A DNA stretch of 64,000 bases from Parachitinimonas caeni (GTDB taxonomy: Bacteria; Pseudomonadota; Gammaproteobacteria; Burkholderiales; Chitinimonadaceae). The stretch is taken from contig NZ_JARRAF010000006.1 in assembly GCF_030129945.1 (NCBI RefSeq), forward strand, positions 62,001-126,000, written 5' to 3'. The notes beneath the pieces were generated by a model. That model worked only from the letters and a program-made list of their open reading frames with translations. It was not told the origin of the DNA and made no database searches. How positions within the stretch are numbered: position 1 is the first letter of the stretch; every line of letters starts with the position of its first letter. The position numbers and the translations under genes were made by a program. Shown here one piece after another: positions 27,726 through 36,374 of this stretch.

Positions 27726-28922
27726 CTAGGTAGCAAGTGGCAACTTCACCATCATCTTTGTGCCTTCGCCAAGGACTGACTCGACCTCTATCGTCCCGCC
27801 ATAGGCCGTAACGAGATTGGCCACAATGGCGAGCCCCAAACCGGTACCTTCCTTACGCGTCGTGAAAAACGGCTCAAATAAACGCTCTTTGACCTGTTGG
27901 TCCATGCCGCAACCATTGTCGGCAATCGACACCCTGGCCGACTCGTCTTCATCAAGACGTACCCGGATGCAGCCATTAGCCTTTGTTGCCTGGACTGCAT
28001 TTTCAAGCAAATTGATGAAAGCGCCCGTCAATTCCTTGCGATTAGCCTCAACCCAGATCGGTGCATCTGGAATATCCACCAGCCATTGGCGCTGCATGGC
28101 ATCCGCCTGGGGCTGGACACTCTGCAAGGCGTCATCAAGGCAATCAGCTAGTGCAACCTTCTCGCACAGGGCTTGATGGCCACGCACAAACTGCAGCATG
28201 TTCTGGATCAGCGATTCGAGGTGGCGCATGCGCGACACGGCCTTGTCGCCGAACTTCTGTCTATCTTCGTCGCTCAAGCCCGGCCGGGACAGATTGGCCG
28301 TGTACAACAAGGCAGCACTCAATGGTGTGCGCAGCTGATGGGCCAATCCGGCCGACATTTCGCCCATCGCAGCCAGACGCTTGTGTTGCTCCAGTTGCAA
28401 ACGCAAACGCCAGGCCTCGCTGACATCGTGAATCAGCAGAATGCGCCCGCCTACCGCTGGGGCGCTATTCGATATGACACTCAGACGCCGCAATTCACCG
28501 CCCGGAGGCTGGTACTCCCACTCATTGCAGACATTGGTCGGTACCAGCCGCGAGCCCATGACGGCATCCCAGTCGCAGTCCATCAGATCCAGACCAAAGA
28601 TCTGGCGAGTAGCCGGATTGGTGGCAATCACCACACCTTCATGACTGAGTTCGACGACCCCACCAGGCAGGGCATCCAGCAAAGCGGACAAGCGTGATGA
28701 CAGCGCGGCTTTTTCTTCAAACTGCTGGCGCAAAGCGCCGTTGGCTGTCGCCAGCTCGGCAGTGAGGGAGGTGACTTTTTGTTCAAGTTCCTGATACGAC
28801 TCGACCAGCTGGCGTGAGGCCTCGGTAAACAGCGAAAAGGCTTGTTCCAGCTCTCTTTTATCAAGACCGGAAGTCGCCAGGCCGGCCGCAGCCGCTTCCT
28901 TGTTGGATTCAGGGTTATGCAT
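27726..28922 (-). CDS. flrB: Flagellar sensor histidine kinase FlrB/FleS type
   Basis: A 398-residue (from ATG 28922) cytoplasmic kinase with no membrane segment. A coiled coil (residues 20-85) leads to a PAS domain (ALPGGVVELSHEGVVIATNP), then the phosphoacceptor region GEMSAGLAHQLRTPLS and the ATPase motifs INLLENAVQAT, DNGCGM and GTGLGLAIV. This is the layout of FleS/FlrB. The start is uncertain: no ribosome site precedes 28922, and a TTG at 29030 would add 36 residues. It is first in the minus-strand block and divergent from cheV. The partner regulator flrC lies three genes downstream. Confidence 0.9.
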   Translation of the reverse strand: MHNPESNKEAAAAGLATSGLDKRELEQAFSLFTEASRQLVESYQELEQKVTSLTAELATANGALRQQFEEKAALSSRLSALLDALPGGVVELSHEGVVIATNPATRQIFGLDLMDCDWDAVMGSRLVPTNVCNEWEYQPPGGELRRLSVISNSAPAVGGRILLIHDVSEAWRLRLQLEQHKRLAAMGEMSAGLAHQLRTPLSAALLYTANLSRPGLSDEDRQKFGDKAVSRMRHLESLIQNMLQFVRGHQALCEKVALADCLDDALQSVQPQADAMQRQWLVDIPDAPIWVEANRKELTGAFINLLENAVQATKANGCIRVRLDEDESARVSIADNGCGMDQQVKERLFEPFFTTRKEGTGLGLAIVANLVTAYGGTIEVESVLGEGTKMMVKLPLAT

Positions 28923-29036
28923 TATAACGAGGCTTGAAGCCGCTCCAGTCTTGGGTTTGCGGGCACAACCCACACTCGCCGCTGATTGAAGTTGCGGCAC
29001 TTGAATACTCTCGCGAAGCTGCTTATACAACAGGCA

Positions 29037-29062
29037 TAAAGTTCGGGGATTATCCTCGAAAA
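29037..29062 (+). promoter_or_regulatory. Candidate sigma-28 (FliA) promoter of the chemotaxis operon
   Basis: TAAAGTTC at 29037-29044 and CTCGAAAA at 29055-29062, ten bases apart, resemble the flagellar sigma-28 consensus TAAAGTTT-N11-GCCGATAA (seven of eight and five of eight matches; spacer one base short). It lies 44 bases before the cheV start in the flrB-cheV divergent region. Confidence 0.4.
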
Positions 29063-29105
29063 CGGGCCGTGTGCAACGATTGTCACCTATAGCGGAGCAG
29101 TTGCC

Positions 29106-30059
29106 GTGTCAGATCTTCTCAAGAACATTGATGCACGCACGAAACTCGCCGGAACCAACAAGTTGGAGATCCTGCTCTTCACTTTGGGGCTGGATCAACG
29201 GTCTGGTCGAAGGGAAAACTTCGGTATCAACGTGTTCAAAGTCCGCGAAGTCATGCGCACGCCCGAGATCACGCAGGCACCCGAGATGCCTGACTCGGTT
29301 GAAGGCATGGTCAGTTTGCGCGGCTCTTTGGTCCCGGTCATCGACTTGGCCCGCTATGCCGGAATTCATACCGACTCCAAACCCGAGATCATGATCGTCT
29401 CGGAATACAACGGCCACACCCAGGGCTTTCTGGTTGAAGCCGTCGATACCATCCTGCGCCTGGACTGGTCATCGATGCGCGTCCCGCCCGAAATTCTCAG
29501 CAACAACATGCGCGGCCTGGTCACCGCCGTCACCGAGCTCGACAACGGCAAGCTGGTCATGATGCTGGATGTCGAGAAAGTACTGGCTGAAACCAACCAG
29601 TACGACGACTCGCATGAATTCAAAACCATCACGGTCGCAGCGGATCTGACTGGCAAAACCGTATTTTTCGCCGATGATTCAGTCGTGGCACGCAAGCAGA
29701 TCACCAAGACGCTCGACACCATGGGCATTCACCATATTCATGCCATCAATGGCAAGAAAGCCTGGGAAGAGCTGCAAAAAGTGGCGCTGCAGGCCGATGC
29801 CATGGGCAAGCGGGTGAAAGATATGGTGCATCTGATTCTGACTGACGTGGAAATGCCGGAAATGGACGGCTATATGCTGACCAAGCAGATCAAGAGTGAT
29901 CCTCGGTTTGCCGGTATTCCGGTACTGATGCACTCCTCGTTGTCGGGCATGTCGAACCAGAAGCTGGGACAGTCGGTAGGCGTCGATGCCTATGTGGCGA
30001 AATTCGAGCCGCAGCGGTTATCAGAAACCATTTCATCAATGTTGCGCCAGTACAGCTGA
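29106..30059 (+). CDS. cheV: Chemotaxis coupling protein CheV (first copy)
   Basis: A 317-residue CheW-receiver fusion. The CheW-like domain (residues 15-170) shows NFGINVFKVREVMRTP and GMVSLRGSLVPVIDLARYAG; the receiver (185-317) has VFFADDSVVARKQI, the phosphoacceptor aspartate in ILTDVEMPEMDGY and the lysine in YVAKFEP. CheV couples receptors to CheA and can act as a phosphate sink. GTG 29106 is the start, with GGAG eight bases before. It heads a five-gene operon and is followed, 42 bases on, by a second CheV. Confidence 0.95.
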   Translation: MSDLLKNIDARTKLAGTNKLEILLFTLGLDQRSGRRENFGINVFKVREVMRTPEITQAPEMPDSVEGMVSLRGSLVPVIDLARYAGIHTDSKPEIMIVSEYNGHTQGFLVEAVDTILRLDWSSMRVPPEILSNNMRGLVTAVTELDNGKLVMMLDVEKVLAETNQYDDSHEFKTITVAADLTGKTVFFADDSVVARKQITKTLDTMGIHHIHAINGKKAWEELQKVALQADAMGKRVKDMVHLILTDVEMPEMDGYMLTKQIKSDPRFAGIPVLMHSSLSGMSNQKLGQSVGVDAYVAKFEPQRLSETISSMLRQYS

Positions 30060-30101
30060 GGCCGTTGATTTCAGCCTGTTATTTTGGTGAGGACCACGTG
30101 T

Positions 30102-31037
30102 ATGGCGACCGGGAAAGAAACACTACTCGATAATGTTGATGCTCGAACCAAGCTGGCCGGTTCGAACAAAATGGAGATACTGCTGTTTTCATTAGGGTCG
30201 CGCGAAACATTCGGAATCAACGTCTTCAAGGTGCGCGAGGTGTCGCAAACACCGCGCATCACCAAAACACCCAACATGCCAAACGGTGTGGAAGGGGTGA
30301 TTTCTCTTCGCGGCAACATCATCCCGGTCATTTCCCTGGCGAAATTCGTGCATCCGAGCGAGTACAACCCTCAGTCGGAAAGCACCATGATTGTCACCGA
30401 GTTCAGCAAACATACGCAGGCGTTTCTGGTGCATGAGGTGGATCGCATCATCCGTGTTGACTGGAACAAGGTGCGTGCGCCCGAAACCATGCTGGCAGGA
30501 CATCAAGCCATGATCACCGCACTGACCGAGCTTGATGACGGCAAGCTGGTGTCGATTCTGGATGTGGAGCAGATCCTGTCGAGCGTCATCGGCGAGCGGG
30601 TGGTCCCCGAGATTCCCAAGGCTCAGCTTGATCAGGACCGCTTCATGTTCTTTGTCGATGACTCAGTAGTGGCCCGCAAAGAGATCGTCTCGGTCCTCGA
30701 CAAGATTGGTGCCAAATACCATCAGGCCACCAATGGCAGCGAGGCCTGGGACAAGCTTCAGAATATTGCCAACCGTTATCAGCACGATGGTCAGAAACTG
30801 CATGACCATCTGAAGCTGATACTGGTCGATGCGGAAATGCCCGAAATGGATGGATATGTGCTGACCAAGCACATCAAATCCGACTCCCGATTCCAGGGCA
30901 TTCCGGTCGTGATGCATTCATCGTTGTCGTCAAATGCCAACCGGGCAATGGGTAGTAGTGTTGGCGTCGATGCTTATGTCGCAAAGTTCGATCCGATAAT
31001 CCTGGCCGAAACGGTAACACCCTTTTTGCAAAGTTAG
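30102..31037 (+). CDS. cheV: Chemotaxis coupling protein CheV (second copy)
   Basis: A 311-residue paralog of the preceding protein, with the same CheW-receiver layout (TFGINVFKVREVSQTP, GVISLRGNIIPVISLAKF; receiver MFFVDDSVVARKEI, LVDAEMPEMDGY, AYVAKFDP). Note that the receiver keeps the acidic pair and the phosphoacceptor aspartate. ATG 30102 has GAGG nine bases upstream; a longer start at 30084 is less likely. The tandem pair points to an old duplication, as insertions and deletions separate the two and the nucleotide sequences are clearly diverged. Confidence 0.95.
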   Translation: MATGKETLLDNVDARTKLAGSNKMEILLFSLGSRETFGINVFKVREVSQTPRITKTPNMPNGVEGVISLRGNIIPVISLAKFVHPSEYNPQSESTMIVTEFSKHTQAFLVHEVDRIIRVDWNKVRAPETMLAGHQAMITALTELDDGKLVSILDVEQILSSVIGERVVPEIPKAQLDQDRFMFFVDDSVVARKEIVSVLDKIGAKYHQATNGSEAWDKLQNIANRYQHDGQKLHDHLKLILVDAEMPEMDGYVLTKHIKSDSRFQGIPVVMHSSLSSNANRAMGSSVGVDAYVAKFDPIILAETVTPFLQS

Positions 31038-31093
31038 CCCAGCCCCACTGACAGCCGCAGTCGCGCAGGTGCGGCGCCAACACGGAGTACAAC

Positions 31094-31483
31094 ATGTCTG
31101 ACAAGAATATGCGCTTCCTGGTGGTTGATGACTTTTCAACCATGCGGCGAATTGTGCGCAATCTGCTGAAGGAACTCGGTTTCTCGAATGTTGAAGAAGC
31201 TGAGGATGGCCAGGTTGCGCTACACAAACTCAAATCTTCGCAATTTGACTTTGTGGTTTCCGACTGGAACATGCCGAATATGACCGGCATTGAACTGCTC
31301 AAGGCAGTTCGAGCCGACCCTACCCTGAAGCACATGCCTTTCTTGATGATCACGGCGGAGGCGAAGAAAGAGAACATCATCGAAGCAGCAACGCACGGCG
31401 CAAGCGGCTATATCGTCAAGCCATTTACCGCAGCGACGCTTGACGAAAAACTTGGAAAAATTTTCCAAAACATGAATAAGTAG
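31094..31483 (+). CDS. cheY: Chemotaxis response regulator CheY
   Basis: A 129-residue single receiver domain close to enteric CheY. The acidic pair is in [12 protein letters not shown], the phosphoacceptor aspartate in [12 protein letters not shown], the switch threonine in [12 protein letters not shown] and the lysine in YIVKPF. CheY-P carries the signal to FliM and is reset by CheZ, whose gene follows ten bases later. Confidence 0.97.
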   Translation: MSDKNMRFLVVDDFSTMRRIVRNLLKELGFSNVEEAEDGQVALHKLKSSQFDFVVSDWNMPNMTGIELLKAVRADPTLKHMPFLMITAEAKKENIIEAATHGASGYIVKPFTAATLDEKLGKIFQNMNK

Positions 31484-31492
31484 GAGATGACC

Positions 31493-32308
31493 GTGAGCGA
31501 CAACACGATGAATAGTGGTGACTCGGACGAACTCCAAGATTTATTCGACAGCATCGTTCGCGCCAACGCAGGAACGCCCTCTGCACCGCCGCCTCCCGCA
31601 CCGGCCGCTCCGCCCCCCGCAGCAGAGCCGGTTGCAGCCGCTCCGGCCATGCAAACCAGCGTGACCTCCAGCCCCGTACCCGGCGGCAGCATGGATGAAC
31701 CCGCACGCTCGATGTTCGAAAGCATCGGCCAGATGACCCGCAAGATCCACGATGCCCTGCGCGAGCTTGGCTACGACAAATCGCTGGAACAGGCCGCCGC
31801 CGCCATCCCGGATGCCAGAGACCGTCTGGCCTATATTGCCACCCTGACCGAGCAAGCCGCAGAGAAGACGCTAAACGCCGTTGATGCCGCCAAACCGATG
31901 CAGGACAAGATCGAGGCGGAGGCGGAGGAACTCATCAAGGAGTGGGACAAGCTCTTTGCCAAGCAAATGGATATCGAGCAGTTCAAGGCCTTGGTCAGCC
32001 GTACTCGCGAGCACCTGAAGGCCAGCTCCAGCTACGCCAAGACCACCAACGACTATTTGCTCGAAATCATGATGGCGCAGGATTTTCAGGATCTGACGGG
32101 CCAGGTGATCAAGAAAATCGTCGATATGGCCAAGCAGATGGAGACACATCTGCTCGCCTTCCTGCTCGAATTCTCACCCAATGCGCCCAAACCCGCTGAA
32201 AACACCAGCAGTCTGGTCAATGGGCCGGTGTACAACGCGGAAGGTCGCACCGACGTGGTAACCAACCAGGAGCAGGTTGACGATCTGTTGGCCAGCTTGG
32301 GATTCTGA
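31493..32308 (+). CDS. cheZ: Chemotaxis phosphatase CheZ
   Basis: A 271-residue CheY-P phosphatase. An N-terminal proline/alanine-rich tail (to about residue 60) precedes the long helical hairpin. The catalytic glutamine lies in MMAQDFQDLTGQVIKKI, and the C-terminal CheY-binding peptide is QVDDLLASLGF. I prefer GTG 31493: AGGAG (31482-31486) has a six-base spacing to it, whereas the ATG at 31487 directly abuts the same AGGAG. The protein is longer than E. coli CheZ (214 residues) because of the low-complexity N-terminus. Confidence 0.95.
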   Translation: MSDNTMNSGDSDELQDLFDSIVRANAGTPSAPPPPAPAAPPPAAEPVAAAPAMQTSVTSSPVPGGSMDEPARSMFESIGQMTRKIHDALRELGYDKSLEQAAAAIPDARDRLAYIATLTEQAAEKTLNAVDAAKPMQDKIEAEAEELIKEWDKLFAKQMDIEQFKALVSRTREHLKASSSYAKTTNDYLLEIMMAQDFQDLTGQVIKKIVDMAKQMETHLLAFLLEFSPNAPKPAENTSSLVNGPVYNAEGRTDVVTNQEQVDDLLASLGF

Positions 32309-32351
32309 TTCGTATCAGGCCGTTCGCCCAGTCGACGGAGAGGGACAAGAG

Positions 32352-34406
32352 ATGAGTGATTTTGCCGGGATGGACGACCTGCTGCAGGACTTTCTCACCG
32401 AGTCGTCAGAGTTGCTGTCAGATGTCGATAACAAGCTGGTCGAGCTGGAGAAACGCCCATCCGACAAGCATCTGCTTAACGACATTTTCCGGGGCTTTCA
32501 CACCATCAAAGGTGGCGCTGGCTTTCTCAACGTCGATCCTCTCGTCAATCTGTGCCACCGCACGGAAAACCTGTTCGATAAGCTGCGTAACGACGAACTG
32601 ACACTGACGCCCGAGATCATGGACGTGATCTTGTCAGCAACGGGCGTGGTGAGGGATATGTTTGGCTATCTGGGCCAAGCCCGTCAGCCAGCCCCGGCCG
32701 AGCCGGAGCTGCTCGCCTCTCTGGATGCCATGCTGGAGGGCAAGGCGCCGACTGCAGTAGCCCACCATCCGCCGCCAGCAGCACCTGTTGCTGCAGCCCC
32801 AGTCGCCGCAGCTCCAGCCCCGATGCCCGTTGCAGCCCCGGCCATGCCGACGGCTACTCATAACGCTGCTAACGAGATGGACTGGCCAGCTTTGTACCAG
32901 GCATTAACAGGTATCAGCACCCAATCTGCCGCCCCAAGCGCCCCACAGCCAGCACCAGTCCCGGTTGCGGCACCCGTACCAGCGGCCAGACCCGCGACAC
33001 CCGCACCCGTTGCGATCGAACACACGCCGCCACCTGCGCCGGCAGCAGCCCCGCTTCCTGCTGCGCCCTTGCCTGCTGCGCCGCTACCGACAGCAGCGCC
33101 AGCCCCAGGTACTGCAGAGCCTGCTGCGCTGGGTTTGAAACCCGCCGCGTCGAAGCCTGCCGTTTCCAGCCAGCAGCTGGCTACGCAGGAAACAACCATC
33201 CGTATCGACACCGTGCGGCTGGATCAGGTACTGAACCTTTCCGGTGAAATCGGCCTGACCAAAAACCGCCTGACCACTCTGCGTTCCGACATTCTTGCCG
33301 GCAAAACCGACGTCAACACCCTCAAGGCGCTTGACGAGGCAATTGGTCAGCTCGATTTACTGGTCAGTGACTTGCAAAACGCAGTCATGAAAACCCGGAT
33401 GCAGCCAATCGGGCGGCTGTTTCAGAAATATCCTCGCCTGGCGCGCGATTTGGCCCGGCAGCTAGGCAAGGATGTCGAGCTGGTCATTACCGGAGAAGAA
33501 ACCGAACTCGACAAAACCATGCTGGAGGACTTGAACGATCCGCTTGTCCACTTGGTTCGCAACGCCGTCGATCACGGTATCGAAACCATTGCCGAGCGCA
33601 CGGCTGCCGGCAAGCCAACCAAGAGTATCGTGACGCTTTCGGCCACACAGGTCGGTGACCATATCCTGATCGAAATCTCCGATGACGGCCGTGGCATGCG
33701 TTCAGACGTGCTGCGCCGCAAGGCCGTCGAAAAGGGGCTGATAGACATCGAAACGGCCAATAGCCTCGACGACAAGCAGAGCCTGCAGCTGGTATTCATG
33801 CCGGGCTTTTCTACCAAGGATCAGATCTCCAGTATCTCTGGCCGAGGCGTGGGCATGGATGTGGTCAAAACCAACATCCAGAAACTGAACGGCCGGATTG
33901 ACATTCAGTCGGTGGTGGGCGAAGGCTCCCGTTTCACGATTTCACTACCTCTCACCCTGGCAATCCTGCCGGTGCTGGTGGTCAAGGTATGCAATCAGCC
34001 CTTTGCCGTGCCGCTGGCGATGGTGCGCGAAATCATCCCGATCCGCAGCGAGCAGATTCAGGAAGTATCCGGCCGTGCCACCATCGTGGTGCGCGACGAG
34101 ATCCTTTCCGTAAGATCCCTGGCGGGTTTGATTGGCTGGGAAGAGACCCAAGTCCCGCAATTTGGCGTACTGATGCAATCTGCGGAACATTCTTTCATCC
34201 TGGCTATCGATACCTTCATCGGCCGCGACGATGTGGTCATCAAGCCGCTGCAGAATATCCGACCACGCGGCATTGCCGGTGCAACGCTGTCCGGCGATGG
34301 TTCAGTCGTTCTGGTACTCGATATGGAAGATTTACTCGGCTCTACGCAAGCGGAAGGATCTGCAATCAAAACCTCCAAATTCCTTGAGAATATGGCAAGA
34401 TCATAG
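32352..34406 (+). CDS. cheA: Chemotaxis histidine kinase CheA
   Basis: A 684-residue CheA. P1 (residues 1-130) has the phosphorylated histidine in FHTIKGGAGFLN. Residues about 135-300 are an alanine/proline-rich linker, interrupted by one helical patch (EMDWPALYQALTGI), in place of a folded P2 CheY-binding domain. Dimerisation (P3) is followed by the ATPase domain (HLVRNAVDHGIE, DDGRGM, GRGVGMDVVK) and the C-terminal CheW-like domain. ATG 32352 gives the family start MSDFAGMDDLLQDF; AGAGGGACAAGAG precedes it. cheW, cheR, cheB and receptors are not in this operon. Confidence 0.95.
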   Translation: MSDFAGMDDLLQDFLTESSELLSDVDNKLVELEKRPSDKHLLNDIFRGFHTIKGGAGFLNVDPLVNLCHRTENLFDKLRNDELTLTPEIMDVILSATGVVRDMFGYLGQARQPAPAEPELLASLDAMLEGKAPTAVAHHPPPAAPVAAAPVAAAPAPMPVAAPAMPTATHNAANEMDWPALYQALTGISTQSAAPSAPQPAPVPVAAPVPAARPATPAPVAIEHTPPPAPAAAPLPAAPLPAAPLPTAAPAPGTAEPAALGLKPAASKPAVSSQQLATQETTIRIDTVRLDQVLNLSGEIGLTKNRLTTLRSDILAGKTDVNTLKALDEAIGQLDLLVSDLQNAVMKTRMQPIGRLFQKYPRLARDLARQLGKDVELVITGEETELDKTMLEDLNDPLVHLVRNAVDHGIETIAERTAAGKPTKSIVTLSATQVGDHILIEISDDGRGMRSDVLRRKAVEKGLIDIETANSLDDKQSLQLVFMPGFSTKDQISSISGRGVGMDVVKTNIQKLNGRIDIQSVVGEGSRFTISLPLTLAILPVLVVKVCNQPFAVPLAMVREIIPIRSEQIQEVSGRATIVVRDEILSVRSLAGLIGWEETQVPQFGVLMQSAEHSFILAIDTFIGRDDVVIKPLQNIRPRGIAGATLSGDGSVVLVLDMEDLLGSTQAEGSAIKTSKFLENMARS

Positions 34407-34423
34407 TAACCGTTCGCTCAAGG

Positions 34424-34459
34424 AAGGCGGCGGTCAATCAAAACTGGCCGCCGCTTTTT
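34424..34459 (+). terminator. Intrinsic terminator after cheA
   Basis: AAGGCGGCGG pairs with CCGCCGCTTT across a 14-base loop and runs into TTTTTG. It closes the cheV-cheV-cheY-cheZ-cheA operon 18 bases after the cheA stop. Confidence 0.85.
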
Positions 34460-34491
34460 GTTTCGGTTTTATAGACAGATACTTGTGGTAG

Positions 34492-34521
34492 TTGACCTTA
34501 AACATAAAGCCACTCTATATA
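34492..34521 (+). promoter_or_regulatory. Sigma-70-like promoter of the EAL-HDOD gene
   Basis: TTGACC at 34492-34497 and TATATA at 34516-34521 are separated by 18 bases, in an AT-rich stretch 28 bases before the start codon. The gene therefore has its own promoter, behind the cheA terminator. Confidence 0.5.
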
Positions 34522-34548
34522 TTAAAAGTGGTAACAGAGTGAGGGCCT

Positions 34549-35766
34549 ATGCTTAATAATGCATTTATCGGACGCCAGCCGATTCTGAATCGTCAGCAAC
34601 AGATCATTGGCTACGAATTGCTATTTCGACTCGACGAGCAGGCATTGACCGCCGAATTTTCGAGCGATATGCAAGCGGGCACCAATATTCTGGTGAATAC
34701 GCTTTCCAATATGGGGACCGATTGGCTGGTTGGTAGCAAGCTGGCGTTTATCAACGTTGCCTCTTCGATGCTGGAAAGCAATTTTCTGGAATTGCTGCAT
34801 CCTCAACGTGTTGTGCTGGAGATCGTCGAGTCGGTCAACGCTACGCCAGAGTTGCTTGCCCGCACCCGTGAACTAAGGGCACAGGGTTTCGGCATTGCTC
34901 TGGATGATTTTGCCTACACGCCACAAACTGCCCCATTTCTGGAGTTCGCCAACTACGTCAAACTCGATATCCAGCAACTAGGGCTTGATAATATCAAGAG
35001 CCTATCCAAGGAATTACGTAAATTCCCCATTTTGCAGGTGGCAGAAAAAGTCGAAACCAAGCCCGAATTCAAGCATTGTCTCGAAGCGGGGCTTGATTGC
35101 TTTCAGGGCTATTATTTTGCCCACCCCGAAACACTTTCTGCCAAAGTAATCAACCCGGCTTATGCAAATATTCTCAGCCTGCTTAACATGCTGAGGAATA
35201 ACGCAGAAATTGCTGACATCGAAAATTCGCTCAAGCGCGATGTTGCGCTCTCATTCAAACTACTGCGCTATATCAATTCGGCCGGCTTTGGCTTGTCGTG
35301 TGAAATCCATTCATTCCGCCATGCCGTAACAATTCTGGGTTATCAGAAGCTTTATCGTTGGTTGACATTGCTGCTGGTGACGGCCAGTTCAGACTCCGGC
35401 ACGCCTCCGGCACTGATGAAAACAGCCGTCACACGCGGCCGCCTGGTCGAATTGCTGGGCCAGCATTTTCTGGAAGGCCACGACCGCGACAACCTGTTTA
35501 TCGTCGGCGTATTCTCGTTGCTGGATGTGATGCTCGACATGCCAATGGATAAGATTCTGGAAACCTTGCTGTTGCCTGATTCAGTCAGTGAAGCCCTGAT
35601 GCATCGTGTCGGCATCTACGGCCCCTTCCTGGAGCTGGCCGAAGCCTGCGAAGACCCAGCCATGGCAGAAGTCCCGAGCCTTTGCGAGCAATTGCAGATT
35701 TCGCCGGACATGCTCAACCGCGCCCACGTATCGGCCTTGGCCTGGGTAGAAGAGCTAGGCGTATAG
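34549..35766 (+). CDS. EAL and HDOD domain signalling protein (YuxH-like)
   Basis: A 405-residue cytoplasmic protein. Residues 5-200 form an EAL-like domain: IIGYELLFR, VVLEIVES, ALDDFAY, VKLDIQQL, AEKVET and CFQGYYFAHP match the conserved blocks of cyclic-di-GMP phosphodiesterases, though the first motif is ELL. Residues 205-390 are an HDOD domain (SFKLLRYINSAGFGLSCEI, LLGQHFL). Proteins of this type usually bind or sense rather than clearly hydrolyse c-di-GMP, so catalytic activity is uncertain. GAGGG sits three bases before ATG 34549. It has its own promoter and follows the chemotaxis operon, suggesting a motility link. Confidence 0.88.
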   Translation: MLNNAFIGRQPILNRQQQIIGYELLFRLDEQALTAEFSSDMQAGTNILVNTLSNMGTDWLVGSKLAFINVASSMLESNFLELLHPQRVVLEIVESVNATPELLARTRELRAQGFGIALDDFAYTPQTAPFLEFANYVKLDIQQLGLDNIKSLSKELRKFPILQVAEKVETKPEFKHCLEAGLDCFQGYYFAHPETLSAKVINPAYANILSLLNMLRNNAEIADIENSLKRDVALSFKLLRYINSAGFGLSCEIHSFRHAVTILGYQKLYRWLTLLLVTASSDSGTPPALMKTAVTRGRLVELLGQHFLEGHDRDNLFIVGVFSLLDVMLDMPMDKILETLLLPDSVSEALMHRVGIYGPFLELAEACEDPAMAEVPSLCEQLQISPDMLNRAHVSALAWVEELGV

Positions 35767-35860
35767 CGCTTTGGGCTCCGCGGGTGTTTTCCACTCGTCG
35801 CACTACACCCGGTATTCAACCGGGCGTAGCTGAAGATGAATACCATGAAGCTCAACATGC

Positions 35861-35891
35861 AAACGCCCCGGTCAACGGGGCGTTTTTATTT
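35861..35891. terminator. Bidirectional terminator between EAL-HDOD gene and dut
   Basis: AAACGCCCCG-GTCAA-CGGGGCGTTT is a perfect ten-base-pair hairpin followed by TTATTT. It lies between convergent genes and can serve both. Confidence 0.88.
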
Positions 35892-35914
35892 GACGCAAGG
35901 ATTGCAGCCCGCCC

Positions 35915-36364
35915 TCAGTGCTTGCCTGTGCTACCAAAGCCCCCTTCTCCGCGCTCGCTGGCTGCGAACTCATCGACAATGTTGAAGCCTACCTGCAGCA
36001 CGGGCACCACAACCAGCTGGGCAATCCGCTCCAGTGGGTTGATAACGAACGCTTCATTCCCCCGATTCCACACCGAGACGAAAATCTGGCCTTGATAATC
36101 TGAATCAATCAACCCAACCAGATTACCCAGCACAATGCCATGCTTATGACCGAGCCCGGAGCGCGGCAGAATCATTGCCGCCATGCCGGGATCCGCCAGA
36201 TGAATCGCCAAACCCGTTGGCACCAGAGCCGTTTTTCCTGGAACCAGCGTCATCGGCGCTTCCAGGCAGGCCCGCAGATCCAACCCGGCGGCGCCAGGCG
36301 TGGCGTAGGTGGGTGGGTGCTCACGCAGACGGCCATCCAGAATTCGTACGTCGATTGTTGCCAT
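35915..36364 (-). CDS. dut: dUTP diphosphatase
   Basis: A 149-residue trimeric dUTPase. All five family motifs are present, including [43 protein letters not shown] and the C-terminal arm [12 protein letters not shown]. It hydrolyses dUTP to dUMP, keeping uracil out of DNA and feeding dTMP synthesis. ATG 36364 has AAGGA seven bases upstream. It follows coaBC by ten bases, the same dfp-dut pair seen in many proteobacteria. Confidence 0.97.
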   Translation of the reverse strand: MATIDVRILDGRLREHPPTYATPGAAGLDLRACLEAPMTLVPGKTALVPTGLAIHLADPGMAAMILPRSGLGHKHGIVLGNLVGLIDSDYQGQIFVSVWNRGNEAFVINPLERIAQLVVVPVLQVGFNIVDEFAASERGEGGFGSTGKH

Positions 36365-36374
36365 GAAGGAATCC

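Noticed and set aside
34100-34400. Whether the cheA end plus following hairpin might hide a cheW
   Set aside because: No frame with CheW motifs (such as LRG-x-x-x-P-V-x-D-L) is present after cheA other than CheA's own C-terminal domain.
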